Positions 33,077-42,669 of a DNA stretch of 53,236 nucleotides are shown piece by piece. The position numbers and the translations under genes are program-made. Positions within the stretch are counted from its first letter, which is position 1. Each line of letters begins with the position of its first letter. The stretch covers positions 1 through 53,236 of the forward strand of contig NZ_BAMI01000009.1 in NCBI RefSeq assembly GCF_000615765.1. The letters are read 5' to 3'. The notes beneath the pieces are model-generated. The model worked only from the letters and a program-made list of their open reading frames with translations, was not told the origin of the DNA and ran no database searches. This DNA is from Ligilactobacillus equi DSM 15833 = JCM 10991 (GTDB taxonomy: Bacteria > Bacillota > Bacilli > Lactobacillales > Lactobacillaceae).

Positions 33077-36000
33077 ATGAAAGTGAATAAAAAATCAATT
33101 GTAACCGGAGCATCACTTGCCGTATTAGTTAGTGGATCAGTTATTGCAGCTCCTCAAATTCAAGCTGACGATATCAACAATAACCAAACAAGCAATGAAT
33201 TTAACTCATACATGTCAAGTCAAGTTAATGAAGATTTAAATCAAGCTAATAATAAAGTATCAACTCTCGAAAATAGTGTATATACAAATTCCGAGAATGT
33301 TAGTCAAAAGCAAGCAGCTTCTCAAGCTGCTACCCAAAATGTTGAAGAAGCTCAAGCTCAAGTCGTAGCCTCCCAAGTCTTGGTTAACGAAGCTCAAGCC
33401 AACACTGCAAAAGTTCAAGCTGATTATTCTCAGAGTCAAACTGAATTAGCACAAATGCAAGCTCAAGCAGAGGCTACTCAAGCCGCCTTCGATGACGCCT
33501 CCCAAGCACAGGTTGCAGCTCAAAAGCAAGTTGACGTAGCTAATTCCCACTTACAAGCTATTCAAGCCCAAATTGACGCTAATAATAATAAAATTGCTGA
33601 TTTACAAGGTAAAGTAGATTTAGAACACTTACAGGCTAATGTTGCCCAAGCTCAACAAGTTGCAACTAATCAAGAAGAAAAATTAGCGCAAGCTCAGGCT
33701 GTAAAAGCGGATATTGAAGCGACTCAAAAAGAAATGGCTCAAGCGACTCAAAACTTAGCCACTGCTCAAACTCAAAAAGATGTTGCTCAAAAACAAGTTG
33801 CCAGTTTAAAAGACCAAATTAATATGGCTAATACGACCATTGTTAACGCGCGGAAAGCTGATCAAATTTTAGTTCAAGCCCAAAGTGCCTTGGCTCAAAA
33901 TCAAACTGATGTGGTTAAAGCTCAAACAGCTCAAATTAAAGCGGAAACTAAGGTTAAAAGTTTACAAGACGCGGTGACTGTTGCTCAAGCTCAAGTTAAT
34001 GATCTAACAGTAGCTAAAGCAAGTTTAAATGCTGATTTAACTAAGGCTAATGCTAATTTACAAAGTACTTTGAAGTTATTAAACGATGCAAGTGCTGCGG
34101 TGTTGGCTGATGATACTGAAATTAAAATAAGCAACCAATTTGTAGCAGCCTTGAAGAATTACGCTCACGGTCAAGGGGTAACTTCTGAGCAATTAACAAC
34201 CTTAGGCGAAAAAGAATACAACAATAATTTATTTATTGATAGTGAAGTAGATAAGACTATTGTTTTTGATAGTTACAATGATATCTCTGAAGACTACATG
34301 TTGTACTTGAACGAATATACTTTAGTTTTAATTAATAACATGCGACGTCAATTTGGAATGCCTGACCTTAAATTAAGTAACGGTTCAATCAAGGTGGCTA
34401 ATGAAGTTGCTAAGGCTTACGATGCTGACGGTTGGTCACTTTACACTTACCGGGCTCACGATGTTAAACGGTTAAACGAAGTTGGGAAAGCTAACCATGT
34501 AGGCGTGGGAGAAAATATTAGTGCTGGATACTTACGTAAAGGTCAAATTAGCTTAAACGATCTGAAGCGCGGAATTTATCGGACGATTATTAGCATGATG
34601 TTTAATGACGCTCATGTTTCTTGGGGACACGCTACAAACTTTGTGACTTATGCAGGCTATGAATATGTTGGTTTAAGTATCGACTCTATGGGGCAAATTC
34701 ACTACAACTTTGAAGCTTATATTAAAGATGGCTTTGACTGTAGTCCAGTTAGAAAGTCAAATGTCAACCGAAGTAACTTTGTTAACCAAACAGCACGTTA
34801 CCAAAAGGTGGAAACCAACTACAAGCAAGCTCAAAGTGAAGTCACAAATCTTAAGAACCAAGTGGCTAATAAGCAAAGCCAGGTAAACCAAGCCCAAAAG
34901 CAAGTTAATAACTTACAAAGTCAACTAAAACAAGCTCAAAAAGACTTGACAGCCGCTAAGACAAAGATGAGTCAAGTGCAAAATCAACAAGCGCAAGCTC
35001 AAACTAAGCTTCAAAAGGCGCAAACATCAGCCAACCAAGCTCAAGTAATTATTAAGAACACATCTGCTAAGTTAGTAAACTTAAAAGCAGAACTAAAAGC
35101 AGCGCAAGTAACTTTAGATACTAAGCAAAAGGCGTTAGCTGTGGCTCAAGTAGCTCAAAAGCAAGCTGCTACTAACTTAACACAAAAAATTGGTAGTTCA
35201 AATCAATTAAGTCAAGCTAAATTATTAACATTGGCTGCACAAGCTCAAAGACAAGCGACGCAAGCTGTCCAAGTGGCTAAGCAGGCCGTCCAAGTAGCTC
35301 AAAAGCAAGTTGCTACAGTTCAAGCTGATTATCAAGTTGCAGCAGCTGTGCAAGGTCAAAACCAAGCAGCTTTGGTGGCGGCCCAAGCTCAAGTGAGTGA
35401 ATTACAAAACCAAATTAGTAGCGCTCAAGCTGATTTAAAAGCTAAGCAAACACAATTAGTTCAAGCAACAAAGACGTTAAATGCTACTCAAGTAGCCCTT
35501 AAACAAAGTCAAAAGCAAGTAACAGCGAAAAAAGAGCAAATTGTAAAGTTGCAAAACCAATTAGCTACTTACCAAGCAGCTCCAGCACAATTGAAGCAAG
35601 CCCAAGCTAACCTAGTTGCTGCTCAAAAAGCGCAAGCTACTGCTCAAGCAGAATTGACTCTTGCCCAAGAAGTTTTAGCCAGCCAACAAGCTGACTTAGA
35701 AGTGGCTCAAACTAAATTAACTAAGATTCAAACTGCTCACCAAGCGTTATTGGCTATTAAAGAAGTTGAAATGAAGTTAGCTCAATCTAATGGTCGTATC
35801 TTAGTGGCCTCCGCTTACAAGGAGCCGGTAGCTAATACTACTGACACAACAGCAGTTGAAAATACCGCAGATTTGGTAGCAGAAAATACAGATCACGTAA
35901 CTGTTGCATCGACTGCAACGGATTTAGGACCAACAGTGGCGCCAACATCTGTAGCTGAATCAGTAGTATCGACTCCTAATGGTAGTGTAGCTTCTGCGTA

Positions 36001-36355
36001 TAAGCCTGTTTCAGCTACTTACCACGTAAGCAACACTATCCAAGCAAGCGCCAATGTTCCAATGGTAAGTAAGTCTGTCAATTTTAAGGAAAGTGTTAAT
36101 CAAAACACTGTTAAAGTAGTGGATTCATCAGTTGAGTCAACTAACCAAGCAACTAACCAAGCGCAAACAGTTGCCTTAAAGCAAGCAGATGACCAAATGT
36201 CCGTTGAGAAAGCTCCAGTGAAGTTAGCTAAAACTGTGAATAGTCAAGCAGATCAAGTGGCTGGTGGGGCTATTAACAAAATTTTACTCGGAGTAACGAC
36301 TGTCTTGGCTACTTTAGGCGCAGGGGTTACTTTTAAGAAAAGCCGGAAAGGCTAG
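33077..36355 (+). CDS. SEC10/PgrA-like coiled-coil surface protein with CAP domain
   Basis: A 1092-residue secreted protein. Signal peptide residues 1-30 with cleavage after QIQA. Long Ala/Gln/Lys-rich coiled coils at about 45-350 and 580-905 flank a CAP (SCP/PR1-like) domain at about 405-555, recognisable by NNMRRQFGMPDLKLS, GVGENISAG and DAHVSWGHATNF. A Thr/Val/Ser-rich linker follows (910-1045). The C terminus has a hydrophobic segment (INKILLGVTTVLATLGAGVTF) and a basic tail (KKSRKG), as in sortase substrates, but no LPxTG is present; LAKTV about 43 residues from the end is the nearest. The ATG at 33077 gives proper spacing to GGAG. Likely role: adhesion or aggregation; inference. Confidence 0.82.
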   Translation: MKVNKKSIVTGASLAVLVSGSVIAAPQIQADDINNNQTSNEFNSYMSSQVNEDLNQANNKVSTLENSVYTNSENVSQKQAASQAATQNVEEAQAQVVASQVLVNEAQANTAKVQADYSQSQTELAQMQAQAEATQAAFDDASQAQVAAQKQVDVANSHLQAIQAQIDANNNKIADLQGKVDLEHLQANVAQAQQVATNQEEKLAQAQAVKADIEATQKEMAQATQNLATAQTQKDVAQKQVASLKDQINMANTTIVNARKADQILVQAQSALAQNQTDVVKAQTAQIKAETKVKSLQDAVTVAQAQVNDLTVAKASLNADLTKANANLQSTLKLLNDASAAVLADDTEIKISNQFVAALKNYAHGQGVTSEQLTTLGEKEYNNNLFIDSEVDKTIVFDSYNDISEDYMLYLNEYTLVLINNMRRQFGMPDLKLSNGSIKVANEVAKAYDADGWSLYTYRAHDVKRLNEVGKANHVGVGENISAGYLRKGQISLNDLKRGIYRTIISMMFNDAHVSWGHATNFVTYAGYEYVGLSIDSMGQIHYNFEAYIKDGFDCSPVRKSNVNRSNFVNQTARYQKVETNYKQAQSEVTNLKNQVANKQSQVNQAQKQVNNLQSQLKQAQKDLTAAKTKMSQVQNQQAQAQTKLQKAQTSANQAQVIIKNTSAKLVNLKAELKAAQVTLDTKQKALAVAQVAQKQAATNLTQKIGSSNQLSQAKLLTLAAQAQRQATQAVQVAKQAVQVAQKQVATVQADYQVAAAVQGQNQAALVAAQAQVSELQNQISSAQADLKAKQTQLVQATKTLNATQVALKQSQKQVTAKKEQIVKLQNQLATYQAAPAQLKQAQANLVAAQKAQATAQAELTLAQEVLASQQADLEVAQTKLTKIQTAHQALLAIKEVEMKLAQSNGRILVASAYKEPVANTTDTTAVENTADLVAENTDHVTVASTATDLGPTVAPTSVAESVVSTPNGSVASAYKPVSATYHVSNTIQASANVPMVSKSVNFKESVNQNTVKVVDSSVESTNQATNQAQTVALKQADDQMSVEKAPVKLAKTVNSQADQVAGGAINKILLGVTTVLATLGAGVTFKKSRKG

Positions 36356-36412
36356 TATTTTTTGGCCCTAAAAACTTGTATATACTTCGATTGGAAGTTG
36401 TATATCCTTTTT

Positions 36413-36443
36413 AATGTAGTGCAAAAAGCGCTACATTTTTTTA
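36413..36443 (+). terminator. Terminator of the surface-protein gene
   Basis: AATGTAGTGC and GCGCTACATT around AAAAA, then a T run. Confidence 0.85.
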
Positions 36444-36575
36444 TTAGTTCTTTAGATTGTTGAGTACGCGAATGCGTGTGAAATGATTTCTAGAGCTTTT
36501 GAGGGAATAATTATCCAAAAAGCTAGAATTATGGTAGAATAAAGAAGAATACTAGGATAAATAGGAGGGATTGTT

Positions 36576-37588
36576 TTGGCCGCAGAAGAAATGGTTGAAA
36601 AAGAATTTCACCTGGAAAAGCCTAACTTAGTGTTGGCTTTGTGTGGAGTGAATGATGGCAATCTCAAATTAATCGAAGAAGAAAGTGATGTAAGTTTAAA
36701 CCCTTTTGGTACTAAAATTAAGATTGAGGGGTCCAAAGAAAATGTGTCCATGGTTTTGGAAGTTTTACGTCAATTAGAGAATTTACTCCTACAAGGGGTG
36801 AGCTTGTCAGAAGCTGATGTGGTTTCGGCTATGAATATGGCGCAACGAGGAACTTTGGAGTACTTCCAAGATCTATATAGTGATGTTTTATTAAAAGATA
36901 ATCACGGCCACGCGATTCGGGTTAAAAATTACAGTCAACGACAATACGTTCAAATGGTCCGTCACAATGATTTGACCTTTGGTATTGGTCCAGCAGGGAC
37001 TGGAAAGACTTACCTCGCAGTCGTTATGGCTGTGGCTGCCTTAAAACGTAAGGAGGTTGATCGACTGATTTTAACTCGTCCAGCCGTAGAAGCAGGGGAA
37101 TCATTAGGCTTTTTACCCGGTGATTTGAAAGAAAAAGTTGATCCTTATTTACGTCCGATTTATGATGCTTTAAATTCAATCTTGGGAGCCCAACATACCG
37201 AACGTCTAATTGAAAGGGGCATTATTGAAATTGCACCTTTAGCTTACATGCGGGGGCGAACTTTAGATAAAGCTTTCGTGATTTTAGATGAAGCGCAAAA
37301 CACTACCCGGGCGCAAATGAAGATGTTCTTAACGCGGTTAGGTTTTGGCTCGAAGATGGTGGTTAATGGTGATGAAACCCAGATTGACTTACCCAAAGGT
37401 CACAGCCAATCGGCTTAGTTGATGCCAAACGAGTTTTGCAAGGAGTTAAAAAGATTGGTTTTGTCGAATTTGATGCCAAAGACGTGGTCCGTCATCCGGT
37501 AGTTTCGGCAATTATTTCTGCCTACGATCGGCCCCAAGAGCAAGAAGAAAGTAAAAAAACAGAAGTTCCAATGAAAGAGGAAGATTAA
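36576..37588 (+). CDS. phoH: PhoH family ATPase, interrupted by a one-base frameshift
   Basis: A P-loop ATPase of the PhoH/PhoL type, RNA-associated. 337 residues after repair. An N-terminal KH-like region, then Walker A FGIGPAGTGKTYLAV near residue 138-152, RPAVEAGESLGFLPGDLKEKVDPYLRP, and Walker B AFVILDEAQNTT. The frame breaks at about 37412: CAATCGGCTTAG stops, and one more G gives QSGLVDAKRVLQGVKKIGFVEF. The start is TTG at 36576 after GGAGGG; ATG 36591 is an alternative. It is first of phoH-ybeY-dgkA-era, a conserved cluster. Confidence 0.93.
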
Positions 37589-37592
37589 GTAC

Positions 37593-38073
37593 ATGGATTT
37601 AGAAATTTATGATGAAACAAAAACCGTACCTCAAGCTAAATTAGATATGGTGGCTGATTTGATTGAGTTTGCTGGAAATTTTATTAAGTTACCTTCCGAG
37701 ACTGAAATGTCAGTTACTTTAATGGATAATGAAGCAATCCATCAAATTAATAAGGAATATCGTGGTTGATAAACCGACGGATGTCATTTCCTTTGCAATT
37801 GAAGAAGATAATCCCGATGAAATGGAGATTATCATACCAGAAGATGCTGATTTTAAAATGCCTAAAAACATCGGTGATATCATGATTTCTATGGATAAAG
37901 TCAAAGAACAAGCAGAGTATCTCGGCCACTCTGAAGAACGAGAATTAGGTTTTTTAGTGGTGCATGGCTTTTTACATTTAAATGGTTATGATCATATGCG
38001 GGCGGCTGATGAAAAGGAAATGTTTGGCTTACAAAAGGAAATCTTAGATGCCTATGGACTTAAAAGAGACTAA
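37593..38073 (+). CDS. ybeY: Endoribonuclease YbeY, frame-broken (two bases missing)
   Basis: A zinc endoribonuclease involved in 16S rRNA 3' processing and ribosome quality control. About 160 residues after repair. The zinc motif H-x3-H-x5-H is [11 protein letters not shown] near residues 125-135; [12 protein letters not shown] is conserved. The first 57 codons ([10 protein letters not shown] to NKEYRG) end at a stop; the rest continues in another frame. Restoring two G at 37764 (GG to GGGG) gives EYRGVDKPTDV, the family spacing. It starts 4 bases after phoH and its end overlaps dgkA. Confidence 0.92.
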
Positions 38074-38482
38074 AAAAGAAATCATCAAAAAGCCTGAAAA
38101 TGTTAGTGGTTGGAAGAATCGTCACTTTTTCCATTCACTAGGATTTGCTATTCTAGGTTTGGTGACTGCTTATCGAGAAGAACGAAATGTTCGTTTTCAT
38201 GTGACGTCAATAATTTTAGTGGCCGTTTTAGGTTGGTGGTTTCACTTAATAACCATGGAGTGGCTTTGGTTGACAAGCGCCATCTTCGCAGTTTTATCCA
38301 GTGAAATCTGGAATTCGGCTTTAGAAAATGTCGTTGATTTAACGACCGGGATGGAACGGCATCCCCTCGCTAAAAAGGCCAAAGATATGGCTGCGGGTGC
38401 GGTCTTACTGGCGGCTATTTATGCCATGATTGTAGGTGCGATTATTTTTGTACCACATTTATGGCAGTTGTTAAGTTTATAA
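38048..38482 (+). CDS. dgkA: Diacylglycerol/undecaprenol kinase family protein
   Basis: A small integral membrane kinase; in Gram-positives it phosphorylates undecaprenol for wall synthesis. 144 residues. Three hydrophobic segments at about 30-45, 50-83 and 112-136. The active-site stretch is [13 protein letters not shown] with conserved Glu and Asn, and the [12 protein letters not shown] motif follows. Start ATG 38048 is 7 bases after AAGGAA and overlaps ybeY by 26 bases; ATG 38054 is less well spaced. Confidence 0.93.
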   Translation: MPMDLKETKKEIIKKPENVSGWKNRHFFHSLGFAILGLVTAYREERNVRFHVTSIILVAVLGWWFHLITMEWLWLTSAIFAVLSSEIWNSALENVVDLTTGMERHPLAKKAKDMAAGAVLLAAIYAMIVGAIIFVPHLWQLLSL

Positions 38483-38509
38483 AATTAAAAAGAGGAAGGA
38501 ATTAATACT

Positions 38510-39412
38510 TTGACAGATCAATTTCATTCAGGCTTTGTAGCGATTTTAGGACGACCTAATGTCGGCAAGTCAACATTTTTAAATCACGTTATTGGCCAAA
38601 AGATTGCCATTATGAGCGACAAGGCTCAAACGACTCGTAATAAGATTCAAGGAATTTATACAACGAATAGCTCCCAAATTGTCTTTATTGATACACCAGG
38701 GATTCATAAACCACAAAGTCGTTTAGGTGACTTTATGGTGGAATCAGCCTTGTCAACATTGAACGAAGTTGACGCTGTTTTGTTTATGGTGAATGCTACG
38801 CAAAAGCGGGGCAAGGGGGATGACTTCATTATTAATCGTCTCAAAAACGTCAAAAAGCCAATATATTTAGTTATTAATAAAATTGATCAAATTCATCCCA
38901 ATAAATTATTAGAAATCATGGATGATTACAAGGATACCTTACCATACGCGGAAGTTTTTCCTATTTCAGCTTTACAAGGAAACAATGTTGAAGAATTATT
39001 ACTTTCGCTTGAACAACATTTACCAGAAGGTCCGCAATTCTATCCTGAAGACATGATTACTGACCACCCTGAAAGATTTATTATGAGTGAATTAATCCGG
39101 GAAAAAATTTTGGAATTGACCCGTCAAGAGGTACCTCACTCTGTGGCTGTTTTAATTGAGGGAATCAATCGAGAAGATGAAGAAAAACTACATGTTCAAG
39201 CTTCAATTATTGTTGAAAGAAAGAGTCAAAAAGGAATTATCATTGGTAAAGGTGGCCAAATGTTGAAAAACATTGGGGTTAAAGCTCGCAAGGATATTGA
39301 ACTCATGTTGGGAGATAGAATTTATCTTGAATTATGGGTCAAGGTCCAACCTAATTGGAAAGATCGTAAGGTCGACTTACAAGCATTTGGTTATAACGAA
39401 AACGAATACTAA
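38510..39412 (+). CDS. era: GTPase Era
   Basis: A GTPase that assists 16S rRNA maturation and 30S assembly. 300 residues. G1 GRPNVGKST (residues 14-22), G2 [12 protein letters not shown]3 DTPGIH, G4 NKID, G5 SAL; the C-terminal KH domain has [14 protein letters not shown]. The start is TTG at 38510, 9 bases after AGAGGAAGGA. In most Firmicutes recO follows era, but here the transcript ends at a strong terminator and ribU comes next. Confidence 0.97.
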   Translation: MTDQFHSGFVAILGRPNVGKSTFLNHVIGQKIAIMSDKAQTTRNKIQGIYTTNSSQIVFIDTPGIHKPQSRLGDFMVESALSTLNEVDAVLFMVNATQKRGKGDDFIINRLKNVKKPIYLVINKIDQIHPNKLLEIMDDYKDTLPYAEVFPISALQGNNVEELLLSLEQHLPEGPQFYPEDMITDHPERFIMSELIREKILELTRQEVPHSVAVLIEGINREDEEKLHVQASIIVERKSQKGIIIGKGGQMLKNIGVKARKDIELMLGDRIYLELWVKVQPNWKDRKVDLQAFGYNENEY

Positions 39413-39450
39413 ATATGAGAAAAGAGGCTAGGAGAAAGGTCTCAAAGCTA

Positions 39451-39499
39451 AAAACGTTAGAAATTACGTTGCTAATAACGTTAATTTCTAGCGTTTTTT
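39451..39499 (+). terminator. Long terminator after era
   Basis: A near-perfect 20-bp stem (AAAACGTTAGAAATTACGTT against its complement with one G-T pair), small loop GCTAAT, followed by six T. Confidence 0.9.
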
Positions 39500-39594
39500 G
39501 ATAGAAATTTTTTAAAATTTAATTGAAAATATAGTTTTTTCCCACTCTCTTTTGGTTGTTTGAATAAAAATAAGGAAAAAACTTTGTAAAATTC

Positions 39595-39623
39595 TTGTCA
39601 AAATTATGAAAGCGTTGTATCAT
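39595..39623 (+). promoter_or_regulatory. Promoter of the ribU transcript
   Basis: TTGTCA (39595-39600), 17-base spacer, TATCAT (39618-39623). The spacer contains TGAAAGCGTT, which matches the left and centre of a catabolite-responsive element. Confidence 0.65.
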
Positions 39624-39652
39624 ATAGGTGTTAATAAAATTTATATTGGTTT

Positions 39653-39758
39653 ATCTTCAGGGCAGGGTGTAACTCCCGACCGGCGGTGATAGTCCGCGAA
39701 CCTTCGGGTTGATTTGGTGCAATTCCAAAACCGACAGTAAAGTCTGGATGAGAGAAGG
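39653..39758 (+). promoter_or_regulatory. FMN riboswitch (RFN element)
   Basis: All RFN landmarks are present in order: ATCTTCAGGGCAGGGTG, CCCGACCGGCGGTGAT, CCGCGA, the variable stem AACCTTCGGGTT, GATTTGGTGCAATTCC, CCGACAGT, and AGTCTGGATGAGAGAAGG. A terminator follows. FMN binding should stop transcription before ribU. Confidence 0.96.
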
Positions 39759-39767
39759 TAGGATAGG

Positions 39768-39801
39768 AAGGTCCTATTTTCACAAATAGGACCTTTTCTT
39801 T
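39768..39801 (+). terminator. Expression-platform terminator of the FMN riboswitch
   Basis: AAGGTCCTATTT and AAATAGGACCTT around TCAC, followed by T-rich sequence. Confidence 0.85.
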
Positions 39802-39841
39802 ATTCTAAGCATGAAGGTAATCTAAGAAAGGATGCTTAACC

Positions 39842-40423
39842 ATGAGTAAACAAGCTACAACTGTTCGTCAATCAGTAATTATTGCCTGCTTAGCAGCAAT
39901 TTCTTATCTACTGATGTTTTTCCACTTCCCAATCATTCCGATTGTCCCTTGGATGTCGATTGATTTCGCTGATGTGCCGATTTTATTAGGTTTCTTTGCC
40001 TTAGGGGGTTTCGGCGGGTCAATGATTGCTATTGTGAGGTCGGTTTTATATCTGGTAATTAAGGGATTAGCTTTACCATCAATCATTGGGGTCGGTAGCA
40101 ACTTATTGGCGACATTTGCTTTATGCTTACCAATCTACTTCTTGTTAAAAGATAAACAGCCTAAACTTTTCGATTACTTCAGGGCAATTGCAGCTGGAAC
40201 TGTTTCTTTAACTTTCTTCTTGTCCTTGGCTAATTGGACGGTGATTACTCCGGTTTACATGGCAGTTTTGGGTTTAAAGATTAATGTTCCTTTACCAACC
40301 TTAATTTTAACAGGGGTTGTGCCTTTTAACCTTATTAAAGGGATTTTAGTAGGGACGGTCTTTGCCCTAATTTATGTTAATTTATATCATTGGATTACCA
40401 AAAAACATCGGCAATTCTTATAG
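39842..40423 (+). CDS. ribU: Riboflavin ECF transporter substrate-binding (S) component RibU
   Basis: Membrane S component that binds riboflavin and works with the shared ECF energizing module (genes not in this window). 193 residues with about six hydrophobic segments; family marks include FHFPIIPIVPWMSIDFADVPILLG near residue 27-50 and GVVPFNLIKGILVG near the C terminus. Its control by an FMN riboswitch confirms the substrate class. No riboflavin biosynthesis genes are here, which fits an organism that imports the vitamin. Confidence 0.95.
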   Translation: MSKQATTVRQSVIIACLAAISYLLMFFHFPIIPIVPWMSIDFADVPILLGFFALGGFGGSMIAIVRSVLYLVIKGLALPSIIGVGSNLLATFALCLPIYFLLKDKQPKLFDYFRAIAAGTVSLTFFLSLANWTVITPVYMAVLGLKINVPLPTLILTGVVPFNLIKGILVGTVFALIYVNLYHWITKKHRQFL

Positions 40424-40433
40424 TATTAGAAAA

Positions 40434-40470
40434 GCATCTCTCAACCAAATTTGGTTTGAGAGATGTTTTT
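40434..40470 (+). terminator. Terminator of ribU
   Basis: CATCTCTCAACCAAA pairs with TTTGGTTTGAGAGATG with one bulge, followed by T. Confidence 0.8.
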
Positions 40471-40552
40471 AATTTGGCTTAATTTATTGTAGAAGGACTT
40501 CATACATTTCATTGGTGTGACTATTTGTAAGTTCTGCATACAAGAGTAATAT

Positions 40553-40577
40553 AAAAAGTCCCCGTAAGGACTTTTAT
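40553..40577 (-). terminator. Terminator of the mevalonate operon
   Basis: On the minus strand AAAAGTCC and GGACTTTTT around a short loop. Confidence 0.75.
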
Positions 40578-41602
40578 TAGTTATTGAAAGCTTGATAATC
40601 TTTGAGTTGCCCTGTCAAGATGTAAGGCACTTGTTGAAGTTCAGCAATTGTCTGACAACCAAGTAGGAGCATAATGAGTTTGATTTCTTCTGTTAAACGA
40701 TGAATTTCTTCTTCAAGACCGACTTCACCTTGTTTGAGTAAGACGTGCAGGAAGTGACCGGAAATTCCTACATTATCTGCGCCTAAAATTAAGGCTTTAA
40801 CGATATCTTGGGCAGTCCGAATGCCACCGCTAGCAGTTAAGGACAATTTCTCTCGGTAAGGTTGAGCCAAAATCAGGCTTTGTGCTGTGGTTAAAGCTAA
40901 GTTATCCAGAAAGGCTAGTTCTTTTTGGGGGCGACGGAAGTTTTCAATCTGTACAAAAGAGGTACCGCCTTTACCAGCCAAGTCGACATACTTAACGCCT
41001 AGGTTAGCAAGTTTCAGTAAGGACCGTGGGCTCATACCAAAGCCAACCTCTTTAACTATTACGGGAACTAAAAGAGAATTAACTGCGGTTGCAATATTAT
41101 CTTGCCAGAAAAAATCACGGTCGCCTTCAGGCATGGTTAATTCTTGGGCTGCATTAACATGAAGTTCTAAAATATCAGCTTGGATTTGGTCGACAGCTTT
41201 TTGGGCGTTTACGAGGGGGTGGTGAGCTCCTAAATTAGCTAACAATAGTCCATCAGGATTTAATTCCCGCACCCGAGTAAAAGAAGGTAAGCTTTCTTCA
41301 AATTTGAAAGTAATACTCTGGGAGCCGACAGCCATGGCCAAGCCGGTCTTAGCAGCGACGCGAGCAAAACTTTCATTGATTTTTTGAGCTTGGGGACTCC
41401 CGCCGGTAACCGCATTTAAAAAGAAAGGCCGGGTCATCTTTCTTCCAGCTAATCGACTGTCCAATTGGATATCAGCTAAAGCTAGTTCGGGTAAATTTTG
41501 GCTCAACGGTTGAACTTGGTCGAAGCCGTTGTCCTTAGCTTCGGCATAAAATTTTTCTGCTAGGGAAATGTGTTCATACTTACGATGCATATGTGGATCC
41601 AT
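40577..41602 (-). CDS. fni: Type 2 isopentenyl-diphosphate delta-isomerase
   Basis: FMN- and NAD(P)H-dependent isomerase that converts IPP to DMAPP. 341 residues, a TIM barrel. Family segments: RKMTRPFFLNAVTGG, the GSQSITF stretch, LHVNAAQELTMPEGDRDF, VIVKEVGFGMS with the conserved Lys, DLAGKGGTSFVQIE, and ASGGIRTAQDIVKALILGADNVGI (phosphate/FMN binding). Start ATG 41602 has GAGGAGG 6 bases upstream. It is last in the mvk-mvaD-mvaK2-fni operon, 11 bases after mvaK2. Confidence 0.96.
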   Translation of the reverse strand: MDPHMHRKYEHISLAEKFYAEAKDNGFDQVQPLSQNLPELALADIQLDSRLAGRKMTRPFFLNAVTGGSPQAQKINESFARVAAKTGLAMAVGSQSITFKFEESLPSFTRVRELNPDGLLLANLGAHHPLVNAQKAVDQIQADILELHVNAAQELTMPEGDRDFFWQDNIATAVNSLLVPVIVKEVGFGMSPRSLLKLANLGVKYVDLAGKGGTSFVQIENFRRPQKELAFLDNLALTTAQSLILAQPYREKLSLTASGGIRTAQDIVKALILGADNVGISGHFLHVLLKQGEVGLEEEIHRLTEEIKLIMLLLGCQTIAELQQVPYILTGQLKDYQAFNN

Positions 41603-41613
41603 AAGTTACCTCC

Positions 41614-42669
41614 TCACGATTCTTGATCGAGTTTGAGCTGTAAGGGAATAATCCCATTTTTACGCCAAATTCGGCGAGTCCTGATAGCGTCATTTTGACT
41701 TTCAAAAAAAGCGAAGCCACAATCACCACCACCAGCTCCTGATGTTTTGGCAGCACCATTTCTTTCTAAAGCGAGTTCAATCAATTGATTTAAAGCCGGT
41801 GTTTCCAGTGTGAAGTGTCGTTTTTGAGCCATATCCAAGAGAAACTGGCGATTTTTAGCGAAACCGGGCCATAAGAGAGGATGTAAGCCGTTTTTAAAGG
41901 CTATAATTAAGGCTTCAACGACGGCTTGAGACTCTTTTAAGAATTCTGCTTGGTCTGCAGGTGATAGAGCTTTCTTTTTCAAAAGTTGACTTGTGTCTGC
42001 AACCTGATTAGTCCAACCAACTTCGAAAAAAAGTTCATGAGGCCAAGGTAGGTTTTCAATTTTTAAGTTAGGCCAGTCGGTAGCTAACAATTCTTTAATA
42101 TTAAGGATTTGTCTCCTGGCTTGGAGCCATTGACGATCATAACTGTGGTAGCCAATCAGACCTCCGAAAGTTGAGGCCGCAATATCGCCACCAGAGCCCG
42201 AACCTTGAATTAAGAGATGACTTAGGGATGCAAGCTTAAAAATAGCTAATTTGGAGAGCTTTAGGTTATAAAAATCATTGAGAGCCTTGACAGTGGCAAC
42301 GGTTACTGCTGCTGAAGATCCGAGTCCATATTTATGTCCGCTGACAGCGTCATTTAACTGGCTAGTGAAATGAAGCGTAAAATTTTTGCGGTTGGCCGGG
42401 GCAACTAATTGTTCCACCTGTTCTAAAGTAGTCATAATAAAGTCAAAGTGTCGGTCTTCTTTAAGAAAAAGAAGGTCACCGTTGGCTTTACGAGTGAATT
42501 TTTGGACCTTGCCCGGGTATTGATTAGAAGTGATAAATCCTTCGAGACTGGGCGTAATCTGGGCAGTGAGGTAGCGATCTACGGCCATGATGATGGCTGG
42601 TTGCCCCGGGTGAGTGACAGCGTATTCTCCAGCTAGGAAGAGCTTGCCTGGAACTTTAATCTTAGCCAT
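41614..42669 (-). CDS. mvaK2: Phosphomevalonate kinase
   Basis: GHMP kinase that converts phosphomevalonate to diphosphomevalonate. 351 residues. PGKLFLAGEYAVTHPGQPAII at the start, GLGSSAAVTVATVKAL as the ATP loop, and KTSGAGGGDCGFAF as the third GHMP motif. The ATG at 42669 has GGAAGGTGA upstream and overlaps the mvaD end by 8 bases; a GTG three codons earlier is in frame but worse placed. Confidence 0.95.
   Translation of the reverse strand: MAKIKVPGKLFLAGEYAVTHPGQPAIIMAVDRYLTAQITPSLEGFITSNQYPGKVQKFTRKANGDLLFLKEDRHFDFIMTTLEQVEQLVAPANRKNFTLHFTSQLNDAVSGHKYGLGSSAAVTVATVKALNDFYNLKLSKLAIFKLASLSHLLIQGSGSGGDIAASTFGGLIGYHSYDRQWLQARRQILNIKELLATDWPNLKIENLPWPHELFFEVGWTNQVADTSQLLKKKALSPADQAEFLKESQAVVEALIIAFKNGLHPLLWPGFAKNRQFLLDMAQKRHFTLETPALNQLIELALERNGAAKTSGAGGGDCGFAFFESQNDAIRTRRIWRKNGIIPLQLKLDQES

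Noticed and set aside
33300-35750. Apparent DNA tandem repeats rich in CAAGCTCAA
   Set aside because: They reflect Ala-Gln coiled-coil coding in the surface protein and are not a regular-unit DNA repeat or a CRISPR array.
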